Of a stretch of 9,272 nt of DNA, positions 1 to 5,143 are shown one piece after another. This DNA is from Ramlibacter sp. Its GTDB lineage: Bacteria; Pseudomonadota; Gammaproteobacteria; Burkholderiales; Burkholderiaceae_C. Made by a program: the position numbers and the translations under genes. The notes under the pieces are model-generated. The model did no database searches. It was given only the letters and a program-made list of their open reading frames with translations, and was not told the DNA's origin. The stretch spans positions 1-9,272 of the forward strand of contig JAJAZH010000281.1 of assembly GCA_026785815.1 (NCBI GenBank). Direction: 5' to 3'. Position 1 is the stretch's first letter. Each line of letters begins with the position of its first letter.

Positions 1-915
1 CTTCACCCCCCTGGCGGTGGGCCATTCGTTGTTGCCGTCGGCGAAGTACTCCTGCGCCGGCAGGCTGGCCAGGTACTCCAGGAACCGGACCGCATTGGCC
101 GGGTGCTTCGCATTCTTTGCCACCGCGCCGCCGGCGATGTTGACGTGCGTGCCCCAGGAATTCTGGTTGGGGAAGACGACACCCACCCGTTCCATCAGCG
201 CGCGTTCCGCCGGGTTGCTGGAGCGGATCAGGCGTGCGATGTAGTAGGTGTTGGTGACTGCGATCTGGCACTCGCCAGAGGCAACGCCCTTGATCTGGTC
301 GGTGTCGCCGCCCTTGGGATCGCGCGCGAGGTTGGCGACCATGCCCTTGAGCCAGGCCTCGGCCTTCTGCTCACCGACGTGCTCGGTGATCGCTCCGAAC
401 AGGGACAGGTTGTACGGGTGCGAGCCGGAGCGGATGCAGATCCGGCCCTTGTTGCGAGGGTCTCCCAGCTTTTCGTAGCTGTCCACGTCGTCGGGCTTGA
501 CCTTGAGCTTGTCGTACACGATCACGCGGGCGCGGGTCGAAAAGCCGAACCACGACGTGCCTTGCGCAGTGGCCTTGGCCCGGTACTGCGGCGGGATGGC
601 GGCTTCCAGCACCCGCGACCGGATCGGCTGGAACAGGCCCTCGACTTCGCCCTTGTAGAGGCGGGCCGCGTCCACCAGCAGGATCACGTCGGCCGGCGAG
701 GCCGTGCCCTCGGCCTTGAGCCGCGCCAGGATGCCGGCGTCGTCGGCGTCGACCCGGTTGATCCGGATGCCGGTCGCCTTGGTGAAGTTGCTGTAGAGCG
801 ATTCGTCGGTGGAGTAGTGGCGGGCGGAGTAGAGATTGAGCACCTGCTCCTGGGCCGAAGCGCCGCCAACTGCGAGCAGCAACAGGGAGGCAATCGCGAA
901 CGTCTTTTTGATCAT
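1..915 (-). CDS. Fe(3+) ABC transporter periplasmic substrate-binding protein (FutA/FbpA type), 3' end beyond window
   Basis: Binds ferric iron in the periplasm and delivers it to an ABC permease/ATPase pair, which probably lies beyond the left edge. The 305 visible codons begin with a signal peptide: a KK-containing start, a hydrophobic stretch, and a likely cut after ASA near residue 21. Ferric-binding residues of the FutA family are in place: H33-Y34 in the SARHY motif, Y168 in SGSHPYN, and the paired Y224-Y225 in NTYYIAR. The family is usually about 335-345 residues, so some 30-40 C-terminal residues are missing because of the window edge, not because of a break. The ATG at 915 is supported by AAGG at 922-925, six bases upstream, and by the promoter and Fur box at 952-980. 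The fold and iron role are confident. The exact ligand form (free Fe3+ or a chelate) is not shown by sequence. A plus-strand frame opposite is a shadow. Confidence 0.93.
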   Translation of the reverse strand, partial: MIKKTFAIASLLLLAVGGASAQEQVLNLYSARHYSTDESLYSNFTKATGIRINRVDADDAGILARLKAEGTASPADVILLVDAARLYKGEVEGLFQPIRSRVLEAAIPPQYRAKATAQGTSWFGFSTRARVIVYDKLKVKPDDVDSYEKLGDPRNKGRICIRSGSHPYNLSLFGAITEHVGEQKAEAWLKGMVANLARDPKGGDTDQIKGVASGECQIAVTNTYYIARLIRSSNPAERALMERVGVVFPNQNSWGTHVNIAGGAVAKNAKHPANAVRFLEYLASLPAQEYFADGNNEWPTARGVK

Positions 916-951
916 GTCGAACCTTGGAAAGTGAGAGCTTTGACTTCGCCG

Positions 952-980
952 ATCATAATTCAAATGCGAATCATTCTCAA
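952..980 (-). promoter_or_regulatory. Sigma70-like promoter of the iron-binding protein gene
   Basis: Read on the minus strand, TTGAGA (980-975) and TATGAT (957-952) are separated by exactly 17 bases. This is a near-consensus sigma70 promoter, and its -10 ends 36 bases before the ATG at 915. The AT-rich composition contrasts with the GC-rich surroundings. The Fur box lies across the spacer and -35. Confidence 0.72.
965..979 (-). promoter_or_regulatory. Fur box overlapping the promoter
   Basis: Plus-strand TGCGAATCATTCTCA matches the 7-1-7 Fur consensus TGATAAT-N-ATTATCA at 11 of the 14 arm positions. It overlaps the -35 and spacer of the iron-binding protein promoter, so Fe(II)-Fur bound here would block RNA polymerase. 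The pairing of this site with an iron-uptake gene makes a chance match unlikely. Repression by Fur in this organism is inferred. Confidence 0.78.
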
Positions 981-1028
981 TTCCATGTCCTCAATTCTGT
1001 GACGGCGCGTGAGGTTATCGCCGGGCAG

Positions 1029-1058
1029 AAAAAAAGGGCAGATCTTGCGATCTGCCCT
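1029..1058 (-). terminator. Intrinsic terminator of the phasin transcript
   Basis: A perfect 10-bp stem (1035-1044 with 1049-1058) closes a four-base loop. On the minus strand it is followed directly by seven T residues (plus-strand A run 1029-1035). This is a textbook rho-independent terminator for the phasin mRNA. It also insulates the downstream iron-binding protein gene, which lies on the same strand. A 10-bp palindrome, AGGGATCCCT, lies just before it at 1062-1071. Confidence 0.9.
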
Positions 1059-1203
1059 AGAAGGGATCCCTGAACCGTGAGGTGTCGAAGAGACCCGAGG
1101 AGACAACCTGAAGAACCTCGTCTCGCACCCGACCGGGGCCGGGTGGTTTCGGGAATTCCTCCTCCATCAGCTGGAGTCGGCAACTCCCGTTTTCAAGTGC
1201 GAT
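1059..1203 (-). other. Structured 3' untranslated stretch of the phasin mRNA
   Basis: About 145 bases separate the phasin stop from its terminator, with no credible open reading frame on the minus strand. Several short hairpins can form. Two of them are mutually exclusive: 1173-1177 with 1183-1187, and 1162-1166 with 1172-1176. A third can pair ACCCG with CGGGT within about 1125-1145. The stretch could be a stabilising 3' UTR or the body of a 3'-derived small RNA, but no internal minus-strand promoter was recognised. Confidence 0.4.
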
Positions 1204-1746
1204 TCAACGCTTCTTGGCGGTGGTCTTGCTGGCGTTCACAGCCGTGTTGGCGACTGCGTTGAAGTTGGCTTCGGCGACGTCGGAAGCCTGCTTGACAGCC
1301 TTCTGGACCGATTCCAGGGCGTTGTTGCCAGCGGCAACGGCGCTCTTGAACACGGCCACAGCGGTTTCGCTGCCGGCGGGTGCGTTCTTGGCGGCGTTGT
1401 CGACAACGGCCAGGAACTTCTTCTGCGTGTCGGCGGCTTGCGCTTCGAAAGCACGGCCGAATTCGGCGCCGGTGCCGGAGGCGATGTCATACAGGTGACG
1501 GCTGTAAGCGGCGGTCTTCTCAGCCAGCGGCTGGAGCAGGGCAGCTTGCAGGGCCATCAGCTCCTGCGCATCCTTGACGGTCAGGAAAGCTTGCGTGGTG
1601 CCGGCGGCTTCGGTCAAGGCGGCCTTGGACGCGGTGACGTTCAGCTCGACCAGCTTTTCGACGCCTTCGAAAGCCTTGGTGGTGAGGCCAAAGAGGGTTT
1701 CGACGGAAGCCTTGTGGGCGGCCATGACTTGTTCGGCGGTCATCAT
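1204..1746 (-). CDS. phaP: Phasin family protein (PHA granule-associated)
   Basis: Coats polyhydroxyalkanoate granules in the cytoplasm, controlling their size and number and shielding the polymer surface. The 180-residue protein opens MMTAEQVMAAHKASVETLFG, followed by TKAFEGVEKLVELN, the hallmark of proteobacterial Phasin_2 proteins. The rest is almost entirely amphipathic, alanine-rich helix with few aromatics, ending in a basic KKR tail as many phasins do. The length fits the family's usual 180-190. I chose the ATG at 1746 because GGAG (1755-1758) lies eight bases upstream and known phasins start at this point; an in-frame ATG at 1791 would add 15 atypical residues and has a poor ribosome site. 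Single-gene transcript: own promoter at 1839-1866 and terminator at 1029-1058. Probably controlled by PhaR through the flanking repeats. The family call is very secure; which phasin paralogue it is cannot be told. Confidence 0.95.
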   Translation of the reverse strand: MMTAEQVMAAHKASVETLFGLTTKAFEGVEKLVELNVTASKAALTEAAGTTQAFLTVKDAQELMALQAALLQPLAEKTAAYSRHLYDIASGTGAEFGRAFEAQAADTQKKFLAVVDNAAKNAPAGSETAVAVFKSAVAAGNNALESVQKAVKQASDVAEANFNAVANTAVNASKTTAKKR

Positions 1747-1754
1747 ATTCAAAT

Positions 1755-1758
1755 CTCC
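1755..1758 (-). promoter_or_regulatory. Ribosome binding site deciding the phasin start
   Basis: GGAG on the minus strand, eight bases before the ATG at 1746. The alternative upstream ATG at 1791 lacks a comparable, well-spaced site, so this favours the shorter 180-residue phasin. Confidence 0.65.
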
Positions 1759-1814
1759 AGTAAGGGTAAATGTGGAATCTTCAACTGCCATGAACCGGCC
1801 CCGCTGGCCTTGTT

Positions 1815-1831
1815 ATGTTGCGGTGCAGCAT
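1815..1831 (-). promoter_or_regulatory. Candidate PhaR operator, start-site proximal
   Basis: A 17-base TGC-rich element containing the dyad TGC-GGT-GCA (1819-1827), immediately downstream of the predicted start near 1832. It matches the reverse complement of 1874-1890 at 13 of 17 bases. TGC/GCA-rich motifs near phasin promoters are the known style of site for the PHA-responsive repressor PhaR. The assignment is inferred; phaR is not in the window. Confidence 0.45.
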
Positions 1832-1838
1832 GGGTTGA

Positions 1839-1866
1839 ATTATAGGGAGGTGGCCAACTCGCGCAA
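1839..1866 (-). promoter_or_regulatory. Phasin promoter
   Basis: A perfect TATAAT -10 lies on the minus strand at 1844-1839. A weak -35-like TTGCGC is at 1866-1861, with a 16-base spacer. Transcription would start near 1832, giving a leader of about 85 bases. A strong -10 with a poor -35 would suit a controlled promoter. TGC-rich inverted repeats lie on both sides. Confidence 0.6.
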
Positions 1867-1873
1867 GGGTTTT

Positions 1874-1890
1874 ATGCTGCGTTGCACCAT
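1874..1890 (+). promoter_or_regulatory. Candidate PhaR operator, upstream copy in inverted orientation
   Basis: The partner of the 1815-1831 element, centred 59 bases away and inverted relative to it, just upstream of the phasin -35. It carries the same ATGCTGC start and an internal GCA. It also lies between the phasin promoter and the divergent deacylase gene, so it could influence both. Confidence 0.4.
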
Positions 1891-1944
1891 TCTAGAAGTG
1901 GGCCCCTAAAACCCTGCGATGGGTGACCCGGACACAATCGCCGG

Positions 1945-2889
1945 ATGCAGGTTTTCTACGCCACCCAGTTCGTCCTGACCCTGCCGCCCGGCCACCGCTT
2001 CCCAATGGCGAAGTACCAGCTGGTGAGGGACCGGCTGGCGGCCGAGCGGCCGGAGATCCGCCTGACGCAGGCCGAGCCGGCCAGCGATGGCGAGCTGGCG
2101 CTGGCCCACACGCCGGCCTATATCAAGGCCATCTGCGATGGCTCGATCGGTCCGCAGGCGATGCGCGAAATCGGCTTTCCATGGAGCGAGGCGATGGCCG
2201 AACGGGCCCGGCGCTCAGTGGGCGCCACCATCGCTGCATGCCGGGTCGCTCTGCGCGAAGGCGTGGCCGGCAACATCGCCGGCGGCACCCATCACTCCCA
2301 TGCCGACAAGGGCGGCGGTTTTTGCGTGTTCAACGACGCGGCCGTGGCTGCGCGCCTGATGCAGGCCGAGTGGGGGCGGGGCGGTGGCGCCGGCGACCGG
2401 CCCAGGACCCTGAGGGTCGCAGTGATCGACCTGGACGTGCACCAGGGCAACGGCACCGCGCGCATTTTCCGGGGCGATCCCACCGTGTTCACGCTGTCGA
2501 TCCACGGCCAGAAAAATTTTCCCTTCCGCAAGGAGGCCAGCGACCTCGACGTCGAACTGCCCGACGGCTGCCGCGATGACGACTATCTGCAAGCGCTGGA
2601 ACTGGCTTTGGCCGAACTGGAGCGCCGCTTCGAGCCCGGCCTGGTGATCTACCTGGCGGGCGCCGATCCGCACGAAGGCGACCGGCTCGGGCGCCTGAAA
2701 CTGAGCTGGGACGGGCTCGAAGCGCGCGACCGCCGGGTCTTCGACTGGGCTTTCCAGCGCCGCATCCCGCTGGCGTTCGCCATGGCCGGAGGCTACGGCG
2801 TGCGGATCGAAGACACGGTGCAGGTCCAGCTCAACACCTTCGGCGTCGCGACCCAATACTGGCGGCGCTGGCAGAATCAACCGCGATGA
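1945..2889 (+). CDS. Histone deacetylase family protein (zinc-dependent lysine deacylase/amidohydrolase)
   Basis: Predicted cytoplasmic zinc hydrolase that removes acetyl or related acyl groups from lysines or small amides. The 314 residues carry the full arginase-deacetylase active site: paired histidines H116-H117 in GGTHHSH, the GFCVFND loop (125-131), zinc ligands D164 and H166 in IDLDVHQGNG, D241 in GADPHEGD, and the transition-state tyrosine Y284 in GGYG. The GGTHH/GFCVFND spelling resembles bacterial proteins related to class IV (HDAC11-like) enzymes more than the AcuC branch; this is remembered similarity. The start is fixed by an in-frame TGA at 1924-1926, 18 bases upstream, but no clear Shine-Dalgarno is seen. 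It heads a unit with the thioesterase and nitroreductase, joined by an ATGA overlap at 2886. Its own promoter is unclear; a weak TTGCGG/TATAGG pair (1818-1846) overlaps the phasin control region. The acyl specificity cannot be read from sequence. Confidence 0.9.
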   Translation: MQVFYATQFVLTLPPGHRFPMAKYQLVRDRLAAERPEIRLTQAEPASDGELALAHTPAYIKAICDGSIGPQAMREIGFPWSEAMAERARRSVGATIAACRVALREGVAGNIAGGTHHSHADKGGGFCVFNDAAVAARLMQAEWGRGGGAGDRPRTLRVAVIDLDVHQGNGTARIFRGDPTVFTLSIHGQKNFPFRKEASDLDVELPDGCRDDDYLQALELALAELERRFEPGLVIYLAGADPHEGDRLGRLKLSWDGLEARDRRVFDWAFQRRIPLAFAMAGGYGVRIEDTVQVQLNTFGVATQYWRRWQNQPR

Positions 2890-3368
2890 CAGTCCCAGCG
2901 GGCGCCAGCGGCGCTGAATCCCGAGCCAGCTCCAGCGGCACCAGGCCGCAGCCCGAACCGCGCAGCGCCTATCGGGCCTTTCGCACCATCACGACCCGCT
3001 GGATGGACAACGATGCCTACGGCCACGTCAACAACGTCGTCTTCTACAGCTGGTTCGACACCGCGGTGAACGCGCATCTGGTCGAGCAGGGCGCGCTCGA
3101 CATCCAGCACGGCGACGTCATCGGCCTGGTGGTCGAGACCGGCTGCAACTACTTCACCCCGGTGGCGTTTCCGCAGCCGGTGGAAGCCGGTTTGCGGGTG
3201 ACTCACATCGGCCGCTCCAGCGTGCGCTACGAGGTGGCCCTGTTCGTGCCGGACCAGCCGGCGTCCGTGGCCAGCGGCCACTTCGTCCATGTCTACGTGC
3301 ACCGGGCCAGCCGGCGTCCGTGCGAGCTTCCCCTGAAACTGAAATCTGTCCTGGAGGCCCTCCAATGA
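2886..3368 (+). CDS. Acyl-CoA thioesterase, 4HBT/YbgC hotdog family
   Basis: Hydrolyses an acyl-CoA (or acyl-ACP) thioester in the cytoplasm. The 160-residue protein has the 4HBT signature: RWMDNDAYGHVNN at 38-50, in which one of the aspartates (41 or 43) is the likely catalytic acid, followed by the FYSWFDTA helix (53-60). The remaining hotdog strands follow, including GHFVHVYV near 131-138. About 28 N-terminal residues (Ser/Gly/Pro-rich) precede the domain and are probably disordered; a later start is possible but none has a better ribosome site. The ATG overlaps the deacylase stop by four bases, and its own stop overlaps the nitroreductase ATG by four bases, so translation of all three is probably coupled. 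The substrate is unknown; relatives range from 4-hydroxybenzoyl-CoA to short and branched acyl-CoAs. The family call is firm. Confidence 0.9.
   Translation: MTVPAGASGAESRASSSGTRPQPEPRSAYRAFRTITTRWMDNDAYGHVNNVVFYSWFDTAVNAHLVEQGALDIQHGDVIGLVVETGCNYFTPVAFPQPVEAGLRVTHIGRSSVRYEVALFVPDQPASVASGHFVHVYVHRASRRPCELPLKLKSVLEALQ
3353..3357 (+). promoter_or_regulatory. Strong ribosome binding site for the nitroreductase
   Basis: GGAGG seven bases before the ATG at 3365, inside the 3' end of the thioesterase. It is the best ribosome site of the three-gene unit, whose first two genes have weak ones. The nitroreductase may therefore be translated more efficiently than its partners. Confidence 0.75.
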
Positions 3369-4105
3369 GCTCATCCCAAGTCAGCCACGCTCAAGTCAGC
3401 ACCGTGGTGCAGCACCCCGCCAGCGTCGACGACGCCATCACCAGCCGGTTTTCGGCGCGCGACTTCCTGCCGACGCCGGTGCCGAAGGCCACGATCGAGG
3501 AGATCCTGGAGGTCGCACGGCGCGCGCCCTCAGGCACCAACACGCAGCCCTGGAAAGTCTATGTGCTGCAAGGCGAAAGCCTGCGCAGCCTGGCCGACAA
3601 GGTTTGCGCGGCGCACGACGCGATCTTCGCCAGTCCGGAACTGGCCGCTGAGTACCGGGAGGAGTACGACTACTACCCGCGCACGTGGGTCAGCCCGTAC
3701 ATCGACCGGCGACGAGAGAACGGCTGGAGCCTGTACGGGCTGCTCGGAATCGCCAAAGGAGAGAAGGACAAGATGCATGCGCAGCACCAGCGCAACTACC
3801 GCTTCTTCGACGCGCCGCTGGGCTTCATGTTCACGCTCGACCGCGTGATGGAGCGCGGCTCGCTGGTGGACTACGGGATGTTCCTGCAAAGCATGATGGT
3901 CGCGGCCCGCGCGCGGGGCCTGCACAGCTGCCCGCAGGCGGCGTGGAACGGCTACGCGAAGATCGTGATGCCACACATCGGTGCCGGCGAGGGCGAGATG
4001 CTGGTCTGCGGAATGTCGATGGGGTACGCCGACGAGTCGGCCCTGGTGAACGGCTTTCACACGCCCCGGGAGCCGGTTGCCGGATTCACCCGCTGGCTCG
4101 AATAA
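3365..4105 (+). CDS. Nitroreductase family flavoprotein
   Basis: FMN-dependent NAD(P)H oxidoreductase that reduces nitroaromatics, quinones or related acceptors in the cytoplasm; the physiological substrate is unknown. The 246-residue protein shows the family's FMN sites: SRFSARDF at 27-34 (phosphate-binding arginines), RRAPSGTNTQPW at 52-63, and the C-terminal GMSMGYAD stretch that closes the flavin pocket. The middle holds an insert rich in Tyr and Arg (roughly 95-145), typical of the larger PnbA/NfnB-like members rather than the minimal 200-residue enzymes. The start ATG overlaps the thioesterase stop and has a strong GGAGG. It is the last gene of the deacylase-thioesterase unit and converges on the minus-strand Cx10C protein gene, with 44 bases between them. 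No truncation or frameshift is seen. Confidence 0.92.
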   Translation: MSSSQVSHAQVSTVVQHPASVDDAITSRFSARDFLPTPVPKATIEEILEVARRAPSGTNTQPWKVYVLQGESLRSLADKVCAAHDAIFASPELAAEYREEYDYYPRTWVSPYIDRRRENGWSLYGLLGIAKGEKDKMHAQHQRNYRFFDAPLGFMFTLDRVMERGSLVDYGMFLQSMMVAARARGLHSCPQAAWNGYAKIVMPHIGAGEGEMLVCGMSMGYADESALVNGFHTPREPVAGFTRWLE

Positions 4106-4111
4106 CGAGCC

Positions 4112-4127
4112 GCGAGCCGCGGCTCGC
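4112..4127. terminator. Perfect GC-rich palindrome between convergent genes, possible bidirectional terminator
   Basis: GCGAGCCGCGGCTCGC is a perfect 16-bp palindrome able to form a 6-bp stem with a four-base loop. It lies seven bases past the nitroreductase stop and 22 bases past the end of the minus-strand gene. Neither side has a real T run (only TTATT on the minus side), so it may act as a weak terminator or as a 3' end protector. Confidence 0.4.
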
Positions 4128-4149
4128 ACCGTTCCCACGCGCCGCCGGC

Positions 4150-4725
4150 TTACAGCTTCCCGTATTTTTTCCGGGCGTCGCTGAGGCAAGCCGCCTTGTC
4201 CGAGCCGGACAGGGCGTCGCAACGTTCCTTGGCCGCTGTGAACTGCGCCTGCGATGTGTCCTCACGCGCTTCCTTGCGCTCGCTGGTCAACGCGCGTGAG
4301 TTCACGCCCTGGTCGACAGCCGCGCGATCGACCCGGACATCGCTGCGGGCTCCGACGAAGGACGCTTTCGCCTCTTTGCGGCACACCGCCCTGGCGTTGC
4401 CGCGCAGGTCGTCGCACTTCTCGCTGGCGACCCGCAAAGCGGTTTCGGCGCGCCGGGTCTTGACCTTGTCGTCGTTCTTCGGCGTCGCCTTGCGCCGGAC
4501 TTCGAGTTCGGCCTTGGCCACGGCATAGGCGCCGCGTGCCTCGGCCTGGCAGACATCTTTCGCGTTGCCCTGGAGCGGCTTGCAGCCGCTCCAGGCAGCC
4601 CGGTAGCTGCCCTGGGCGCGATCCATCTCGCTTCGATACTGATCCCGGGTCATGGCTGCGCCAGCACTGCTGGCCAGCACGCTGCCGGCCAGCAGGACCA
4701 AGGGTGCGAGCCGCTGGAGGATCAC
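4150..4725 (-). CDS. Secreted hypothetical protein with three Cx10C repeats
   Basis: Unnamed protein that I recognise only as a type common in Burkholderiales. With a GTG start at 4725 it has 191 residues: a signal peptide (one early Arg, then LAPLVLLAGSVLASSAGA, cut near residue 23), then a charged, Lys/Arg/Ala-rich, helical mature part. Three related units each hold a cysteine pair spaced Cx10C: C48/C59, C104/C115 and C169/C180. Each reads roughly C-x-x-L-x-G-N/S-x-[KR/DK]-x-x-C-x-x-[ED]-A, and the ends are Y/F plus basic residues. The even number and equal spacing suggest three disulfide-linked helical hairpins in the periplasm; a metal or haem role has no CxxCH support. The GTG is chosen because no ATG precedes a complete signal peptide and longer reading frames run through csbD. 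No ribosome site is visible; it starts 14 bases after the csbD stop, so coupling is likely. Confidence 0.75.
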   Translation of the reverse strand: MILQRLAPLVLLAGSVLASSAGAAMTRDQYRSEMDRAQGSYRAAWSGCKPLQGNAKDVCQAEARGAYAVAKAELEVRRKATPKNDDKVKTRRAETALRVASEKCDDLRGNARAVCRKEAKASFVGARSDVRVDRAAVDQGVNSRALTSERKEAREDTSQAQFTAAKERCDALSGSDKAACLSDARKKYGKL

Positions 4726-4739
4726 GGCGATCGGCCGGG

Positions 4740-4964
4740 TTACTGCGATTTTTCGAAGATGAAGGTGGGATTGCGCTTTTCGAAGCTGCTGACCTGGGTT
4801 TCGGCCTCTTCCTTGGCGATGCCGTGGCGCTCCTGGATCCGGCCCAGCAGCTGGTCGCGGCGGCCGGCGATGACGTCGAGGTCGTCGTCGGTCAGCTTGC
4901 CCCATTGCTCCTTGAGCTTGCCTTTGGCCTGTTTCCAGTTGCCTTCGATGCGGTCGTTGTTCAT
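4740..4964 (-). CDS. CsbD family stress protein (YjbJ-like)
   Basis: Small, hydrophilic, cytoplasmic protein of a family induced in general stress (CsbD of Bacillus under SigB, YjbJ in E. coli); its molecular role is unknown. The 74 residues follow the family closely: MNNDRIEGNWKQAKGKLKEQ, then WGKLTDDDLDVIAGRRDQLLGRIQERHGIAKEEAE, a predicted pair of charged helices, plus a slightly longer C-terminal tail (about residues 61-74) than minimal members. The start is fixed by AGGAGA at 4971-4976, six bases before the ATG, and by family alignment; the open frame continues upstream to 5255 but that part has no family match. It is the first gene of a two-gene unit with the Cx10C secreted protein. A perfect palindrome lies about 113 bases upstream, between it and the divergent antiporter. 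No clear promoter was recognised. Confidence 0.93.
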   Translation of the reverse strand: MNNDRIEGNWKQAKGKLKEQWGKLTDDDLDVIAGRRDQLLGRIQERHGIAKEEAETQVSSFEKRNPTFIFEKSQ

Positions 4965-4970
4965 GTGTGT

Positions 4971-4976
4971 TCTCCT
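4971..4976 (-). promoter_or_regulatory. Ribosome binding site of csbD
   Basis: AGGAGA on the minus strand, six bases before the ATG at 4964. It is close to the ideal Shine-Dalgarno and decides the short 74-residue start over the longer open frame. Confidence 0.8.
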
Positions 4977-5076
4977 GGAAGGCGCCGGCCGCACGCGCGA
5001 AATGCCCGTGCAGCGGCGTTGACTTACCGTATGGGCAGTCGCGGACGCAGCGGGTAGGAAAGCGAAGCCGGCAGTC

Positions 5077-5092
5077 GTAGGCAGCTGCCTAC
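5077..5092. promoter_or_regulatory. Perfect 16-bp palindrome, candidate operator between csbD and nhaD
   Basis: GTAGGCAGCTGCCTAC is fully self-complementary. It lies in the divergent intergenic region, 51 bases before the antiporter ATG and 112 bases before the csbD ATG. A further TTCCTACC half-site-like stretch lies nearby on the minus strand (5053-5060). It has no T run and sits upstream of both genes, so it looks like a dimeric regulator site rather than a terminator. The regulator is unknown. Confidence 0.45.
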
Positions 5093-5143
5093 AGCCGGGC
5101 CGGCGCGACTGTATGCTCGCCCGCACAACAACGAGGAACTTGC

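Noticed and set aside
103..1002. Plus-strand frame of 299 codons opposite the iron-binding protein gene
   Set aside because: It runs across the iron gene's promoter and Fur box, has no ribosome site or domain, and the opposite strand has clear family motifs.
1438..1845. Plus-strand frames opposite the phasin gene
   Set aside because: Glycine-rich shadow translations of a strongly conserved phasin; no start signal.
2215..2880. Minus-strand frame opposite the deacylase
   Set aside because: The deacylase strand carries all active-site motifs; this frame has none.
3530..4222. Minus-strand frame opposite the nitroreductase
   Set aside because: Shadow of a well-recognised gene. It also crosses the palindrome and the end of the Cx10C gene in another frame.
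4726..4905. N-terminal extension of the Cx10C protein to an ATG inside csbD
   Set aside because: The added part is an Arg/Pro-rich shadow of csbD and would bury the signal peptide.
5019..5047. TTGACT at 5019-5024 as a -35 for the antiporter
   Set aside because: No -10-like hexamer lies at 16-18 bases downstream; the region there is CGGACG-like.
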